NCBI GenBank assembly: GCA_963573315.1
Contig: OY752147.1
Coordinates: 1,488,001-1,552,000, forward strand
Origin: Entomortierella parvispora
Lineage: Eukaryota; Mortierellomycota; Mortierellomycetes; Mortierellales; Mortierellaceae
Direction of reading: 5' to 3'
DNA: 64,000 nucleotides
A program made the position numbers and the translations under genes. Position 1 is the stretch's first letter, and each line of letters opens with the position of its first letter. The notes under the pieces are model-generated. The model worked only from the letters and a program-made list of their open reading frames with translations. It made no database searches and was not told where the DNA came from. Positions 1-17,261 of this stretch are shown in pieces.

Positions 1-24
1 CTCTTTCTCATTACCAATCCTATA

Positions 25-5020
<4,996 letters not shown>

Positions 5021-5548
5021 ATGGAAGGGTGGAACATAAGGAGGTGGAAGAAGGGGAGAATCAAGATCCCCTTTTTTGGGGAAGTGGGGAAAGAACTTAT
5101 AGAATAGAATAGACGGAAGGGTCCTTCCACAAAAGAAATGGTGATACTTCCACATAATCTGATAATAAATAAATACTAAAACACACACACACCTTGCAGA
5201 ACAAAGACTGAGAAAAGGATAGCCTTTTTTTAGTGCTATTATGCAATAGGCGGAGGAAAGGTGTGTTCGTAGACTATCGGTGTTGTTTATTGATTTGAGA
5301 AACTAACTATTAAGTGAGGTGTGAGGGGAGTAAAGATAAAAGAAACAATGATTTCCAAGCAATAAAAAGGAGTATATGAAAGATGGAAGAGAAAGGAGAT
5401 GGAGCAAGGAGAGAGGAGGAAGGTGGGTTGAGAGGGGAGGAGGAGGAGAAGCAAAAAAAAAAAAAAAGAAAAGCATTTTTGTTTGTTGACGGAGAGCGAG
5501 AGAGCGAGAGTAAATGGTTGTGTTCTTGTAGGAAGGACGACAATCTTT
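5021..5548. other. Convergent 3' intergenic spacer
   Basis: This 528-bp stretch separates the 3' ends of the kinase (+) and the MFS transporter (-). It holds the candidate poly(A) signal and purine-rich runs near 5383-5470 and 5496-5512. I see no gene in it. Confidence 0.6.
5164..5169 (+). terminator. AATAAA polyadenylation signal of the kinase gene
   Basis: An AATAAATAAA stretch lies about 145 bp downstream of the kinase stop codon. It fits a eukaryotic cleavage/polyadenylation signal. Confidence 0.4.
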
Positions 5549-8500
5549 TCAAGCCAAGTCGCGTACTTCCCCTCTTGGGATGTTGATGGTAGCATCCCCG
5601 TTGCCGCCTCGCGGGATATCGTTGCGGGGTCCATCCAATCTGGGAGTGGGTGTGTCTGCACGCACCATGTCCACACCGCCCACTCCCGCTCCAACACCAG
5701 CTCCGCGTTCTGTGCCTCCAATCACATCACCCATCGATCCTGTCGTCGTCACCACCGTCGTCTCCTCGCGAACTTCAATGTTCTATTTGAGAAAAAGGAG
5801 AAAGAAAAAGACAAGGTTAGTACAATTGAACTTGCCAGAGACAACAGAGACGCGCCAAAAAAAAAAAAGGGTCACGTGCCTGCCAGAAGCTTGCCCACTC
5901 CTTGTCTTCTTCCTCCTTTCGGAGGTACGTGATCTTGAACCGGAAAGCGCCGTTCTTCTCGAACCGAAGGATACGTCCAAAGACTCTCAACCGTGTCACC
6001 TCACCTCCGACTCTAGGCAACAGACGATCCCTGACCGTGGACCGGACAAACAGCAGCACCACGAATCCGATGGCGGCACAGGCACAGAGCCAGTAAAAGT
6101 TTGTGTTGTAGACCTCGGGCGAGCTGGCATTGTAACCCTTGACCTTGATCAGATGGTTGTAAATCAAAGTGAAAAGGATACCACCACCCACACCAGCAAT
6201 GGACCAGGCCGTCAACAGGATTCCGTGCAAGCCAGAGATGTTGTGCATACCAAACAAATCGTGGATAAACGCCGGGATGGTACCAAAGCCGCCTCCGTAA
6301 GCACAGGTCAAGGTCCAGATAGCCAAGAGGAAGGCCCAGTAGTTCTTTGTGACAAAGATCAAAGGCAAGACAGCCAAGATCACGACCTGAGTTCCCAACA
6401 TGACCAAGTACGAGGGCTTGCGACCAATCACATCCGAGAGGGATGAGAACATCAAACGACCCACAAAGTTGAATCCACCATTGATCGCCACGACGGTCGA
6501 AGCCGTATCTGCAGACTTTTCAAACACGTTGATGACCATGTCGGCCAAACGGGATAGGATGACCAGACCAGAGACCAAGTTGGCCAAGAACATCATATAC
6601 ATGCCCAAGTACTCGTACGTGCTCAGGGCCTCACGCAATGTCAGGTCAATTGCGGGTTCGTACACGATGCGGTTCTGGGGTGGGGTCTTGGAGTCGGCAA
6701 TGACGGGGGGCATGGATTTCTCATCCTGGGCTGAACCATGTTTTTGTTGCTTGCGCGTGATGAAAACCGTACCGTTTCGGAAAATGGGGCCTCGCGTCTT
6801 TGTGCGCTCGGGGGGAGGGAACCGGAAGACAAAGGCACAGAACATGAGGATGACCCAGTAACAGGCTCCAATCACCACAAACGTCAAAGACAGACCGATC
6901 GCATCGATCAATGGCAAGGGAATCTTGGCGCAAATCAAACCTCCAATACCGAATCCTAGAATAAAAAAAATGTTATTTTTTTTCTTGTAAGTTTTTTTGT
7001 GTCCAAAGTCTAAAAGGAGAGATAGAAGGAGACTGTACTGTTTCGTAGTGAGGATTGTATTCACTAAACTTACCACAAACAGATAGTCCTGCTCCAAGGC
7101 CCTTGCGTTCAGGGAACCACTTTTGGAGTGCGGAAATGGGACTTTAGGTAAAATGTAGCAGAATAGGGGGAAGAGGCGCAGGTCCAACGGTTAGTGAGGT
7201 GGCCCAAAACAACACATGAACAAGAAAGACAGTAGAAGAGTAGAAGTGATGCAGGGCCCGTCTGTACCTGATGTAGCAGAGTCCAAGTCCAAGACCTGAG
7301 ACGACTCCGTACCCGAAAAACACCAGAGCCATGGACTGTGTGTATCAAAAGGAAACAGAACAAGGGAAGGTTAGCGACCGTACGTTGCTAAACAAGGCCC
7401 ATTTCACGACAACAAGAGGAACGGCAGACAACGATATTAAGGGATCAGAGGGAGAGGTAAGAGGTGTGGGTGGGAGACAAAGGGAGAAGCGAACAGGAAC
7501 ATGGATAGTGCTACATGGCCCTTTTGTATCTAGAGCAGTATCCGATGACGGGTCTTGCGATCAATCGCGTCCAAAATGGTTTGTGCAACAATGTCGTGTA
7601 TTTCATCTCTTGCTTACCTTGAGATGAATTCCAAGAGCAGCAACCCAATGTCCAAAACAGAAGAGAGTGCCTCCAATCACACCGGCTTTCCTAGGACCGT
7701 TACGTTCAAGCCATGGTCCCAACAAGGACGCGGCAATACCAAGACATCCAATGTTGATGTAGAAAGTAATGGGGGCTACTTTCTATTGACATCAGAGGAA
7801 AAAGAGTTCGAGAGTATCAACCACATTAGTTAGAGGGGTGAGGTGAACAGAGGGCAATGGCACTATAAAAAAAGTGGCCCGGTCTGGTGTATGAAATAGT
7901 CGCGTTTTGTTAATAAGAAAGTCGACAATCATCCGCAAAAGAGTGTCCGTTGGTGGGTGGGGAGAAGGCAGTGAGATCAGTAACCAAAGACCGGTGTTGT
8001 GACCAGTGTAGGAGAGATGCAATGGATGGCAGGCACGAGGGAATTTTGGGGACAGCGGCGATTGAGGAGACGGCAAAAATAAGGATTGAAAGGGATGGGA
8101 AAGTAAGGGGGTCAAAAAGAGGCGAGAAAGAGACAGAGGTGCAAGCTCATTGTGAATTCCTCATAAAAGGGAGGGGGGGGGGGGGATGACCTCCTTCAAC
8201 TTATGGGTCCTCACACTCCATCTCGTTTTTTTCTCTCGTCTCTCCAGACTCTGTCCCCTTGGAAATCTTTTTCTAGTGGGGGGGGGGGGGGGGACCCGGG
8301 GTTGTTGTTGTTGTTGTTTGCGGTGGGTGTCAACCAAAAAAAAAAAAAAAATACATCCAGACAAGAAGCTCTTCAACTATCAACATGGGCGAAATCGATA
8401 ATGGGGATTGGGTATGATTACCTGATCGGACCCATAAATAGCGATATCGACAGGTCGGTTGAAGACAGACCAGGCATAGACAGATCCACAGATGGCCTGG

Positions 8501-8646
8501 AAAACCATGGCAGCAGGGGCAATATACCAGCGCTTAAAGGGCTTCCTGAATATCGTTCGATCTTGTTGAATTGATTGTGGGGATCCATTGTACTTTGTCT
8601 CGCCATAGTAGTCTTGGATTTTACTCCAGACATAGCTATCCTCCAT
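5549..8646 (-). CDS. MFS transporter, oxalate/formate antiporter (OFA)-like
   Basis: Minus-strand exons are 8422-8646, 7618-7782, 7268-7335, 7074-7141, 5880-6955 and 5549-5782, summing to 1,836 nt and 611 residues. The N-terminal segment with GSVYAWSVF, then LGPWLERNGPRKAG and LQKWFPERKGLGAG, and the second-half SDVIGRKPS loop are typical of the OFA branch of the major facilitator superfamily. About twelve hydrophobic segments are visible around a central hydrophilic loop. The family moves monocarboxylates or dicarboxylates; the substrate here cannot be read from sequence. The last intron appears to use a GC donor (CAG|GCACGT), because that junction restores frame; a GT donor four bases further on with a weaker acceptor (GAAG|TTCG) would also keep frame. 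The C-terminal exon encodes a Gly/Val/Thr-rich cytosolic tail. Intron 1 (639 bp) contains two long G runs. Confidence 0.88.
8173..8185. repeat. Poly-G tract (13 G) in MFS intron 1
   Basis: An uninterrupted run of 13 G on the plus strand (C on the transcript strand) inside the first intron of the MFS gene. Confidence 0.85.
8278..8293. repeat. Poly-G tract (16 G) in MFS intron 1
   Basis: A second run of 16 G about 95 bp from the first, followed by a GTT microsatellite and a poly-A run. Such homopolymers are error-prone in sequencing, so the exact length is uncertain. Confidence 0.8.
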
Positions 8647-9608
8647 CCTGGGGCTCTTTGGTTGGCTAATTTTGGGCGACTTTTCTTTGGGGTGAACGAG
8701 GGGAGACGTTGACGAGGTTGATATTATCCTGCAATATGAAAGTGACAGGATAACACGCGAGGAGAAGTTGCGAAGTAGGTGGGTGTAAGTGTGAAAGGGA
8801 GGAGAGAGGGAGGGAGAGGGTACAGGGAGGAAGAGGTAATATGAGATTGGAAGGCGGTCCAGATGATCTACTGCTGCGTGGAGAGAGTGAAGATGGACGA
8901 GGGGGAAAAAGAAAAAAAAAAGAGAGAGAGAAGCGGTGCAGCAATGCCGAAGGTCAGTCCAACGTTTTCTGAAGAGAGTTTTGCGGTTGCACGAGATCGT
9001 GGCTGTGTGTGGTCGGTCGATCGAAACGCGAGATAAGTTTTTTTTTTTTTGCAACAAACGACGAACCAAATATGGCAATGCAGGTGGCAAAAGTGTAAAG
9101 CGAATTAGGGTATGGATGGCCACAGAGCTGAGATCCAAAAAAGAGGAAAGCTCGAGCGAGATGAAAACGCGGAAAGTGATATGAGGGAGACGGAGGCAGG
9201 AGAAGAGAAGAAGAGAAAGAGAGAGAGGTGGAAATGAAAGAAAGGAAGTGAATGCGCGATATCAAATAGAGTGGCGGGAGTTATGAGAAAGAAGGAAAAG
9301 TTGCGACATAAAAAAGGGTAGAAAACGTAATGACGATGTCCAAAAAACACTTCAAGGGAAGGACAGCGATGGGAGCAAAGACGTTTGGAGTGAGGATTAT
9401 ATAACCCACACGAGCAAGTGATGAATTAGAAGTGTAAGGGTATCCGACGAACTAATGAATAACATACGGTGAGTTTTGTACCTTGCTCACTTGGCGGTAC
9501 TACTTTCTGAAGAGCAGGAAAGGAAGAGTAGAGAGTGAGGTGCAGGTGGTGGAACTGGGGACGGGGCTTGTGGCAAACGGAGGAAAGGGAAGGGACTTGT
9601 TAAAGTGG

Positions 9609-9668
9609 AGAGAAAGAGAGAGAGAAGGAGGGAGAGAGAGAGAGAGAGAGAAATTGAAAGAGAGAGAG
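9609..9668. repeat. Imperfect (GA)n microsatellite
   Basis: About 60 bp of GA-dominated repeat, interrupted by AAAG and GGAGGG units. Confidence 0.8.
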
Positions 9669-9992
9669 TGAGTGCGAGAGAAAAAAAGAAAGAGCAAAGA
9701 AGGGGAGACCAGAATTTGGAGCCGTGGCTCGTTCAAACAGCCAAGTAGGCAGCCAAACCAAGTAACCAGCTTCAACTGTCTAAACGACCAACAGCCCTTT
9801 TGGGGATGTTGAGAGGAGAGCCTTTTACCCGAAAGAAAACGAGGGAACAAAGACAACGCGACGGAAAGACTAAGTGAGATTGGATGGAAGGCAATTAGAC
9901 GTGGAGTTCCAAAGTGGAGGATTAGTAAAGGGATAAAAAAGGGATTGTTGCTAAGAACAAGAAATCGAGGACAAAACAAACGTACAGACAGA

Positions 9993-9994
<2 letters not shown>

Positions 9995-10044
<50 letters not shown>
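9995..10044. repeat. (GA)n microsatellite
   Basis: About 25 uninterrupted GA dinucleotides. Confidence 0.9.
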
Positions 10045-10050
<6 letters not shown>

Positions 10051-12051
10051 TAGACACCAGCAAGCTAGGATCCCACCTCTCTCCCTTTCTCGCTCTCTCT
10101 CACTCACTCACTCTCTCGCCGCCCGCCCTTTCAAGGGAAAGAAGGAGGACGAGGAGGAGAAGGACACACGGACACACACACGCGCTGATGAATTTTCAGG
10201 AGATAAAGAATCTAAAGCCACCTTGGACCTCCATGGACTCATATCATTTCGAACCCAAGAGGGAGAAGAATGTCGTTGACAAAGAAGGGCGTTGCCAAAG
10301 AGCTCAGGAAGGCGACAGACAAAAGAAGAAAAACAGTCTAAAATGACATGCTGTGTCGGCGCGGTTCTTTCGCCGAAGATCAACAACTTTCAGAGATTGT
10401 CTTTTTTAACTGCAAAAGACGAAAATTTGGGCCCAATTGCCTCAATGCTTGAAAAGATCGACGTGATTTCAAGGAACCCGAATAGGACAGGCCACCACCA
10501 TGTGTCTTATATGCATTGGCTTGATGGTGACGCCCGTGAGTTGATCAGGGACAGGGGAAAAGGGCGCAAGCAAATGGGGCAAAAGGGAGGGAGTACAGGC
10601 GGTGGGGCAAGGTAGGACATGTCTTTCTTACTCTGACGCGTAGGGGCGACTGCCTTGGGACGAATGAAAAGAACCCGAGGTGACGGAATATCCTGGATGT
10701 AGGGATGGAAGGAGAAGAGGGCAAGGAGTGTGAGAAGAGGCACCAAAGTCGGTGGAGTGGGATGGATGATGCCGACAGAGGGACAGAGGGGGCCGATTTT
10801 ATTGGATTCTGGTCGATAAAGAATGCAGTGCAGTGCAGCCTGCGAAAACGCGGTGTAGAGCCGCTGTCAAACGGAGGGAAGACTCAATTCCGGCCCTTGC
10901 TCTGAACTGGCCATTGGTGTTGACAGGGTGATTTCGCGACCCATCCGGAACAAGAGCAGTAGCAAGTTGTAAGGGCGGGAGGAGGAGTTGAACCACGAAA
11001 CGAGGATAAAGACCAAAAGGCCAAGTTCACAGTCGAGCTGACGACGTGTTTCCGGCCGGCCAACCAGAAGGATCGCGACAGGGCAGTGCATCGCTCGCGC
11101 ACACGCGCACTCGTCAAGTCCGGCCCCTCATCCTTACTGCTCTATCCCAGTCTTGGGCAAACAATGCATCACAAACACAGCAAAATAGCCAAAAGCTTGC
11201 TGCAGTCGTGCCTGTCCCTTTCGGTCTCCCACAAGATGCATCATCTCGCTTTTGTTTTTTTCCACCTCATTTTGGCGCAATCTGACCACCTTCTCCGGTT
11301 AAACACATCTCGGGTACCCGCAACCTATTGTTGGACTTTTCTAAAGATGATCGGGGCACTGGAAACAGTGAGCAGGGACAAGAAAGGGATCACCACCAGA
11401 AATTCCCATCTCTCCCGGTGCACTCGCCCTCCCATGGCTGCACGACACACTCTCCAGTTTTGTTAGCAAAAAGAGGATTTTGTGTCCCTGATTTCTTTTT
11501 TCTTTGCAGTCTTCGATCGTCAGATCCCTCCTTTCTCCTGGATCTCAATGCTGGTGTTGCAAGATCTAGTGCCTGCCTGGCTAGCGGTGGTGGCTTCCGA
11601 CAAGCTTTCGTTTTGGAGTTTCCCAATGCCTATATTAACACTGTGCAGGACAGAAATCCATACTGAACACCATCAGCGCTTTAACCATCACCCAACAAAC
11701 CATCGTCACCACCATCTGCCCTGCCCTTACCCCTTTTAAAAAATCAAACAATGTCCAAATCCTAGCTCTCCTTGGCTCTCCTCCTCCTCCTCATCCTCCT
11801 CCTCATTATTATTTTTTTTTTGCGGTTTTTCCTCGCCTCCTATTTTCTTGACACTCGCAATCGCCTTGACTTTTCACCACCTTGGACTATTCGCTGTTTA
11901 AATCTTCCGGTTCTAAATATCTCACGCCACCTCCCCCTTGATTCATGACCCAGGGCGCCGGGCTATTGAAAAAAAAAGTGTCTGTCCTGATAGAAAACAG
12001 CTTGGAACACTTAGCAAAGCAGGTAAACCCAGAGACACGACGCTCCCCTGT

Positions 12052-12091
12052 CTATGGTCAACTATGGTCAACTATGGTCAACTATGGTCAA
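12052..12091. repeat. Tandem repeat, 4 x 10 bp
   Basis: Four perfect head-to-tail copies of CTATGGTCAA lie about 110 bp beyond the SPC3 stop codon. Confidence 0.9.
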
Positions 12092-12198
12092 CAGTCGATG
12101 AAAGAGCGCCCCGAACCCGCTTGAAGAAAAAGAGAATGCCCAATTGCGAACGACAGCAAATGTCGAGATCCAAAAAGGTACACTGTCATATGTCCATT

Positions 12199-13249
12199 TT
12201 ACTTTTGAATGCCACTAGGCAATGGGAACGCGTATCCTTCGCTAGTCTGCGAGTGTCCATACGTCATGAATCCAACATATGGGACAATGTTCCAGTGAAG
12301 GGTAACGTTCGCCTGCACATCACTATAAAACAGCAAAGAGTAAATGAAGCAAATAAAAAAAATAGGTCAGATTCACCACCGCTGACTGACAACGATCCTT
12401 TGTAGGCTTTCACTCATTTGTGATCACTTACTTCCATTTCCTGTTCACGTCAATAACAGAGTACTTGTTGTTAATGTTTTGCTTCTTGATGACAGCATCC
12501 GACTTGCGCTTGATGATTGAATCCCAGAGGACGATTTGGTTCTTGGGCTGGAGAAAAAAAAAGTTAGATATACGGCCCATGATCCAAGCAATTGCGAAGC
12601 CATTGATGAGTCTTGTTCCGTAGGGTAAAGTATTTACGTGTGTTTTTGTCGAGTACTCGGCGACAGCATAGACAAAGAGCTGCTTGGTGTTCCAGTGGAA
12701 CAACGAGGACAGGTCTATTTTTCACAAGGGCCAGAAGCGTTAAAACCAAAGTGAATCATTGAGCCCTAGTATCTCCCGGTTATTATCACAGTGTAGACGA
12801 GACAGGGCTTTACCGGCATCAATCTTCATCACTGTGTTTGCAAACTGATTGTCCCTTGTCTTATAGTCCACCCAGTTCTTGTCATAACGCCCAGTCACAC
12901 TAATAAGGCGATAAAAAAAAGGGACGCGTCAGATAAGGTCAAAGAGTCCATTTCATGGAACGATTGAGGACGTCGGGCAAATGCTTTTACACTTTGATGG
13001 AATCCAATGCCACAGAGCCTGAGGGATGCGAAGGAATGAGCAACGCACTGAGGGCGATGGCCTACAGTGAAGGAAACAAGACGGAGACTCGGTTTAGCGT
13101 ATGCATTGTTTTCAGGGAAGGGACCTTCTTTGGATGGAAAACGTCATGATCATTTAATGGTCCATCCAGCTGCTTACGCCGAGAAGACAAAAGACGGCCG
13201 AGAGAGAGAAGGCCATGACCGAGTTGGCCCTGTTTTGAAGACTGTTCAT
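12199..13249 (-). CDS. SPC3: Signal peptidase complex subunit SPC3 (SPCS3)
   Basis: Six minus-strand exons (13178-13249, 12991-13061, 12814-12899, 12638-12714, 12432-12547, 12199-12322) sum to 546 nt, or 181 residues, the usual size of SPC22/23. The N-terminus (NRANSVMAFSLS) is a signal anchor very like animal SPCS3. The body carries the family features: a short strand of alternating polar residues, LFHWNTKQLFVYAVAEYST, QIVLWDSII, and a late LHWNIVPYVG block. The protein is a single-pass ER membrane subunit with a lumenal domain, and is required for cleavage of signal peptides by the Sec11 complex. It lies only 165 bp beyond the stop codon of the Ras gene, in the same orientation. The fit of six short introns to frame makes the model secure. 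Confidence 0.93.
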
Positions 13250-13414
13250 GATGGCGAGGGAGTGGAGGCGAACGTTGAATGTGTGAGAGAGCGATGGAAG
13301 AGATGAGGGGCAATGATGAGTCGCACTTCTCGAGGCGACACGTTGGACAGCACGTGACTTTTTCTTTATTTTCGCGTCAGAGATGCGCACCTCTTTCTAT
13401 CTCTCTCTCTTCCT

Positions 13415-14544
13415 CTACATGATAGAGCAACAGCAGAACCTGCTTTCTTCCGCTTCCGACTCCTCGTTATTCAGGGGCCCGACTGGCGTTGTGTTTTTCA
13501 TGTACCCCTTCGTAGGCGGCAGGTGTGCCTGTGGCTCCTCTACAAAGCCATGTCCTCCATACGCCTCGTGATGGTATGGGTGATCCTGCATGTCTGCATA
13601 CCCTTCCCTTTGCCTCGACCTCACGATCTCCCGCACCAATTCAGTCATCATCTCATTGATATTGAGCCCAGTCTTGGCACTGGTCTCGATATAATACGCG
13701 TTCGACAGTTTGGCAAACTCTTGACCCGTTGCAGAATCCACCTCTCGTTCGTGTTCCAGATCACTCTTGTTGGCGGCAATCACAATCGGGACCTGCTCAG
13801 ACTCTTTGGCGCGCCAGATCTGGTTCCTGAACCCGACCAGCTCTTGAAACGAACCCTTGGAGGCAATTGAATACACGCAGATGAAACCATCTCCAGCCCT
13901 ATTTCGGGTGCAAACAATGAATAGAGGAGGGCGGTTGTGAGCGAACTAACAAATTGACATTATGTATTGGAGCAGACGAAACTGCAAACAAGACAGGACA
14001 GGGCTTTGCATTCTCTATATCTCTCTCTCACTCTTTCACTTTTTTTAAGCAACATGCGCGCTTTGACCAAGTCAGTGCGTTTCATTTTTCTCTATTGCAT
14101 GAGTGAAGGAAATGAACCAACAAACAAACAAGGTGGCTCACCTCATAAATTTGTCGTTCCAATGACCACGATACTCTTCTTGACCGGCCGTGTCTGTGAT
14201 ATCTAGAGTATATTCTTGGCCGTCGACTTCAACGTGTTTACAATACGAATCTTCAATCGTGGGATCATACTCATCATGGAACCTAATGTATGTAAGAGAG
14301 AGAAGCAGGGGGAGGGATGAGATCTCTGCACTGGCATCTCAATCTCAGGATCGAAAAAAAAACGTTTTGGAGAGAGCCCTCCCCTCCCCTCCCCAATCTT
14401 GCCCTTACCCCTCATCCCCCCCCCCCCTCCTGCCTTTAACCATCAAAAAAAAACTTACTGGTCTCGAAGAAATCTGAGAGTCAAGGCCGACTTTCCAACC
14501 GCACCATCGCCCACTACCACAATCGAAAATCTTTGAGAAGGCAT
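13415..14544 (-). CDS. Ras-family small GTPase
   Basis: Exons 14459-14544, 14142-14282 and 13415-13898 encode 236 residues. All G motifs are present: [11 protein letters not shown] (P-loop), the YDPTIEDSY effector loop identical to Ras, [12 protein letters not shown] and ETSAKTG. The protein ends in a cluster of cysteines and a CSIM box, so farnesylation plus palmitoylation at the plasma membrane is expected. The 60-residue hypervariable tail is His/Gly/Pro-rich. The effector loop favours a true Ras protein (growth, cAMP or MAPK signalling) over Rap or Rsr1, but the subtype is not certain. Confidence 0.93.
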
Positions 14545-15842
14545 GGTATTTTTCGCGTTGTTTTTTTGAATTGTAAATTATTCGCAGGCGACTTTGTTTC
14601 TCGCGTAGGTTGGCGCCTTTTTTCCTTCTGAGGAGAGGGGCCAAGAGACAGTGGTCCAAGGATGGGAGAGCTGCGCAGGGTGTTTTATACGTGCGTTAGT
14701 GAGACTAGTAATCTGATTTCGTGAGGCAGGGGGAGAAAGAGAGGAGAGGGTCGAGGAAGAACAATGAGGACAAATCGGGGATGTAGGAGTAAGGATAAAA
14801 AAAAGTCGGTAGGGGAAAGAAAAAGGATTGAGGGTAGGTATGGGAGGATCGGGGAGAAAGAACGAGAAATGAAATGCAAGAAAAAAAGAAAAAAGAAAAG
14901 AACGAGGAGAGGTTGGTGGGATGGGGATTGATAAACTGATGGTCAACAAAAAGACAGGGAGACAACTGGAGTGATAGGGGCAACAGCGCGACCGACAAGC
15001 GGAAAGAGAGAGGGAGAGAGAGAGTGAGTGTGTGAGTGAGAAAGAGAAAGAAAGAGAAAAGACTGCTGTGCTGAGGCCAGTTCAAGTTTGCGGGTCCAGG
15101 TGGAAAAAGGGTCTGGTTTGAACGGACTTTTTTTTCAGTCTATTACGAGGGTTTTTTTGCCCATGTGTTGAGGGTCGGTCGGCCAACAATGGTGATGACG
15201 AGATGGCTGTTGCGTGAACAATCGTCGGCGATGACAGAACCCCGATGGTGCAGGGTGCATCCACCAGCCCAAGTCCTCACAGTCATCCGTCCTCCCCCTT
15301 CACCTCTCCCCACCATTGCTGCTTCTTAAATCTGCAGGAAAAACGTATTGTAGCTCTCGATTGGCTTCTGGATCGAGCCCAATCGACTTCAGGGACCTCA
15401 ATCGGGAGGGCGAGGTGAAGAGGAGAGGAGGGGTCCCATAGTGAGGATGCAATGCGGGCATGCGATGCAACGCCCATCGTTTCCCCTTTGGATGCTCGCC
15501 CGGCTCTTTCTTTCTCTCTGTGCATGTGGTACTCTCCTCCCCTCCACCCCCCTACTGTAGTCTTTCTCTTCTTGGTGTCTCTTATGGTCAAGAAGGTATC
15601 TCCAAGCACACATCGTCGACCATCACTCAAAGCTCCTTGCAGTGCGATCGCCCCCTTTTTTTCATTGCATACAAAAATTGTAGTGTTTGATACGTCCAGG
15701 TTCATGCACTCCTTGTTTCCAAAAGGTGGAAACCATGGCACCTTTTCGATTTTTTTACTTGTGAGAACCCTTTTTCTTCTTTTCTTGTTCATCTCATTAC
15801 CTCGATTGCGCTCTCTCGTGACAAGTCCAACGATTAGACTCT
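14545..15842. other. Ras 5' region and spacer
   Basis: About 1.3 kb between the Ras start codon and the stop of the next minus-strand gene. The DNA is purine-rich on the plus strand from 14,700 to 15,070, which would be a pyrimidine-rich promoter or leader on the Ras strand. No gene is evident. Confidence 0.5.
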
Positions 15843-17261
15843 CTACAGGTCCTTTTTCCTTTGGTGCTTGTCAACTCTGTCGTGGCGGCTGTTATTATTG
15901 TTTTTGTTGGTGTCTGTGCTCACACCTTGGAGGTGGTTGGACACCGGATGCCGTGAGCCGTGAATCCTGGACAAAACGCTGCGTAAGCAGAATTGGGGAC
16001 CCTTTCTTCTAGGAGTTGGTAATCGTGTGGTCGTCGTGGTCGGCGTGACCGACGTTGCTGTTATTTTTGTTGGGGTCTGGGTCTCGTCAGAGGCAAAGCA
16101 ACAGCAGGAAGATGAGCACACAACACCTTGAGGATCGTTATTGTCTCTGTGGTCGTGGCAGGTGGAGGGAGAAGAAAGTGAGGGGGATGAGAATGCTGAA
16201 TGGGGATGACTATCCAATAATAGATCCCGACCCTTCCCTTGACTGCTGCCGCTAACACCGGTGCTGTCGACGTCGGTGCTGCTGTTCTTTTGGTCAGGGT
16301 CGTAAGATGTAGATACAGATGCAGATTCAAAGGGAAGCGAGCGACGGGAGCAGGAGGAAATGTAGACGGATGTGGAGGATGAGGCGGTCGGGACCCTTTC
16401 CATTATGCTTGCTTCAGGACTCAAGGACCACGGTCGTTCTGGTTCTTGACCAACACCGTTGTCGACTGCGTGCTCCTCTTCTTCATCATCTGACTCGTCG
16501 TTCTCTGAAAGCAATCGATGATGGGATTGTTCTTGTTCGGTCCCGAGTTCAGATCCTTCTTGAAGACGCGTCGTTGTCAAAGACGTCGTCCTGTTATCGT
16601 TGTAGCTAGAGAATCGACTCCTGAACCACTGCTTGACCGCCCGACCTGGATGTTGACAGCTAATGCTGCTGCTTGTGGAATTCGAATTCGTTTTCAAACT
16701 GTTGTTTTTGTTGCTGTTCAGCCCAACTGCAACAACAACATTCTTCGTTTTGAGATTCAAACCCTTTAAAGTTGCTGCACCAGCGCTGGTGGTGGCGCCA
16801 ATGGATGTCGTGGTGGAAGCGGTAGCAGCGACCTTGGTAGCCTTGTCCGCTTCCTTTTTGGCTCTTTTCTTTTCCTTCTTCTTTTGTCTCTTCAATTCCT
16901 TGACCTGTCGTTTAAGTTCCTTCTTGAGTTTTCGGGCTCTTTTAGCCTCCTGGTATTCGCGTTCGTCCGCCTCATCTTCTGAGTTGAGTCCTCCTTCAAA
17001 CCGTTCTTCATCCGTTCGTGAATAGTATTCCTGACCGATCAGGTTAGTCTTTCGTCTTTGGGAGGTAGGATTTCCTGAAGGAGGAAGAGGATGCTGAAGC
17101 TGCTGATGGTGGGGTTGATGCGGGTGGGATGTGGGACAGCAAAAGTTGCCAGTAACGGTCGAGATCTTGGGCTGTTGATTTTGTGGTTGTAAGGGTGTTG
17201 TCGCATGGTGAATATTGGCATGCCGATCTCGGAGGACTGAGGATGGGATGTAGGAGTCCAT
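15843..17261 (-). CDS. Hypothetical intrinsically disordered protein
   Basis: One uninterrupted frame of 472 residues. I do not recognise a family. Visible parts are a His/Gln/Pro-rich N-terminus (1-70), a strongly basic Lys/Arg/Glu stretch likely to form a coiled coil (about 100-145), a Ser/Thr/Asn-rich middle, an acidic patch (about 250-265) and a Ser-rich C-terminal half with a Cys cluster. No signal peptide or membrane segment is seen. The basic helical block could bind nucleic acid or membranes, but that is only inference. Length and absence of stops favour a real gene; its intronless structure differs from its neighbours. Confidence 0.55.
   Translation of the reverse strand: MDSYIPSSVLRDRHANIHHATTPLQPQNQQPKISTVTGNFCCPTSHPHQPHHQQLQHPLPPSGNPTSQRRKTNLIGQEYYSRTDEERFEGGLNSEDEADEREYQEAKRARKLKKELKRQVKELKRQKKKEKKRAKKEADKATKVAATASTTTSIGATTSAGAATLKGLNLKTKNVVVAVGLNSNKNNSLKTNSNSTSSSISCQHPGRAVKQWFRSRFSSYNDNRTTSLTTTRLQEGSELGTEQEQSHHRLLSENDESDDEEEEHAVDNGVGQEPERPWSLSPEASIMERVPTASSSTSVYISSCSRRSLPFESASVSTSYDPDQKNSSTDVDSTGVSGSSQGKGRDLLLDSHPHSAFSSPSLSSPSTCHDHRDNNDPQGVVCSSSCCCFASDETQTPTKITATSVTPTTTTTRLPTPRRKGPQFCLRSVLSRIHGSRHPVSNHLQGVSTDTNKNNNNSRHDRVDKHQRKKDL

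Larger units (their letters stand above)
8647..12198. other. 3.5-kb gene-poor region upstream of the MFS gene
   Basis: The MFS start at 8646 and the SPC3 stop at 12199 flank this stretch. It is strongly purine-rich on the plus strand up to about 10,050 and holds two GA microsatellites, a 4 x 10 bp tandem repeat and pyrimidine-rich DNA around 11,760-11,860. All open frames in it are low-complexity or lack recognisable sequence. It may contain a long MFS 5' leader; a TATATAA-like element occurs near 9,400. Confidence 0.5.

Noticed and set aside
9500-10063. Leu/Ser-rich minus-strand frames over the GA microsatellites
   Set aside because: The frames are produced by the dinucleotide repeat, which has no stop codons on one strand.
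11325-11665. Open frame with a sensible-looking end (DLNAGVARSS...) after a CAG acceptor-like site
   Set aside because: No start, upstream exon or family could be found; composition before it is typical non-coding DNA.
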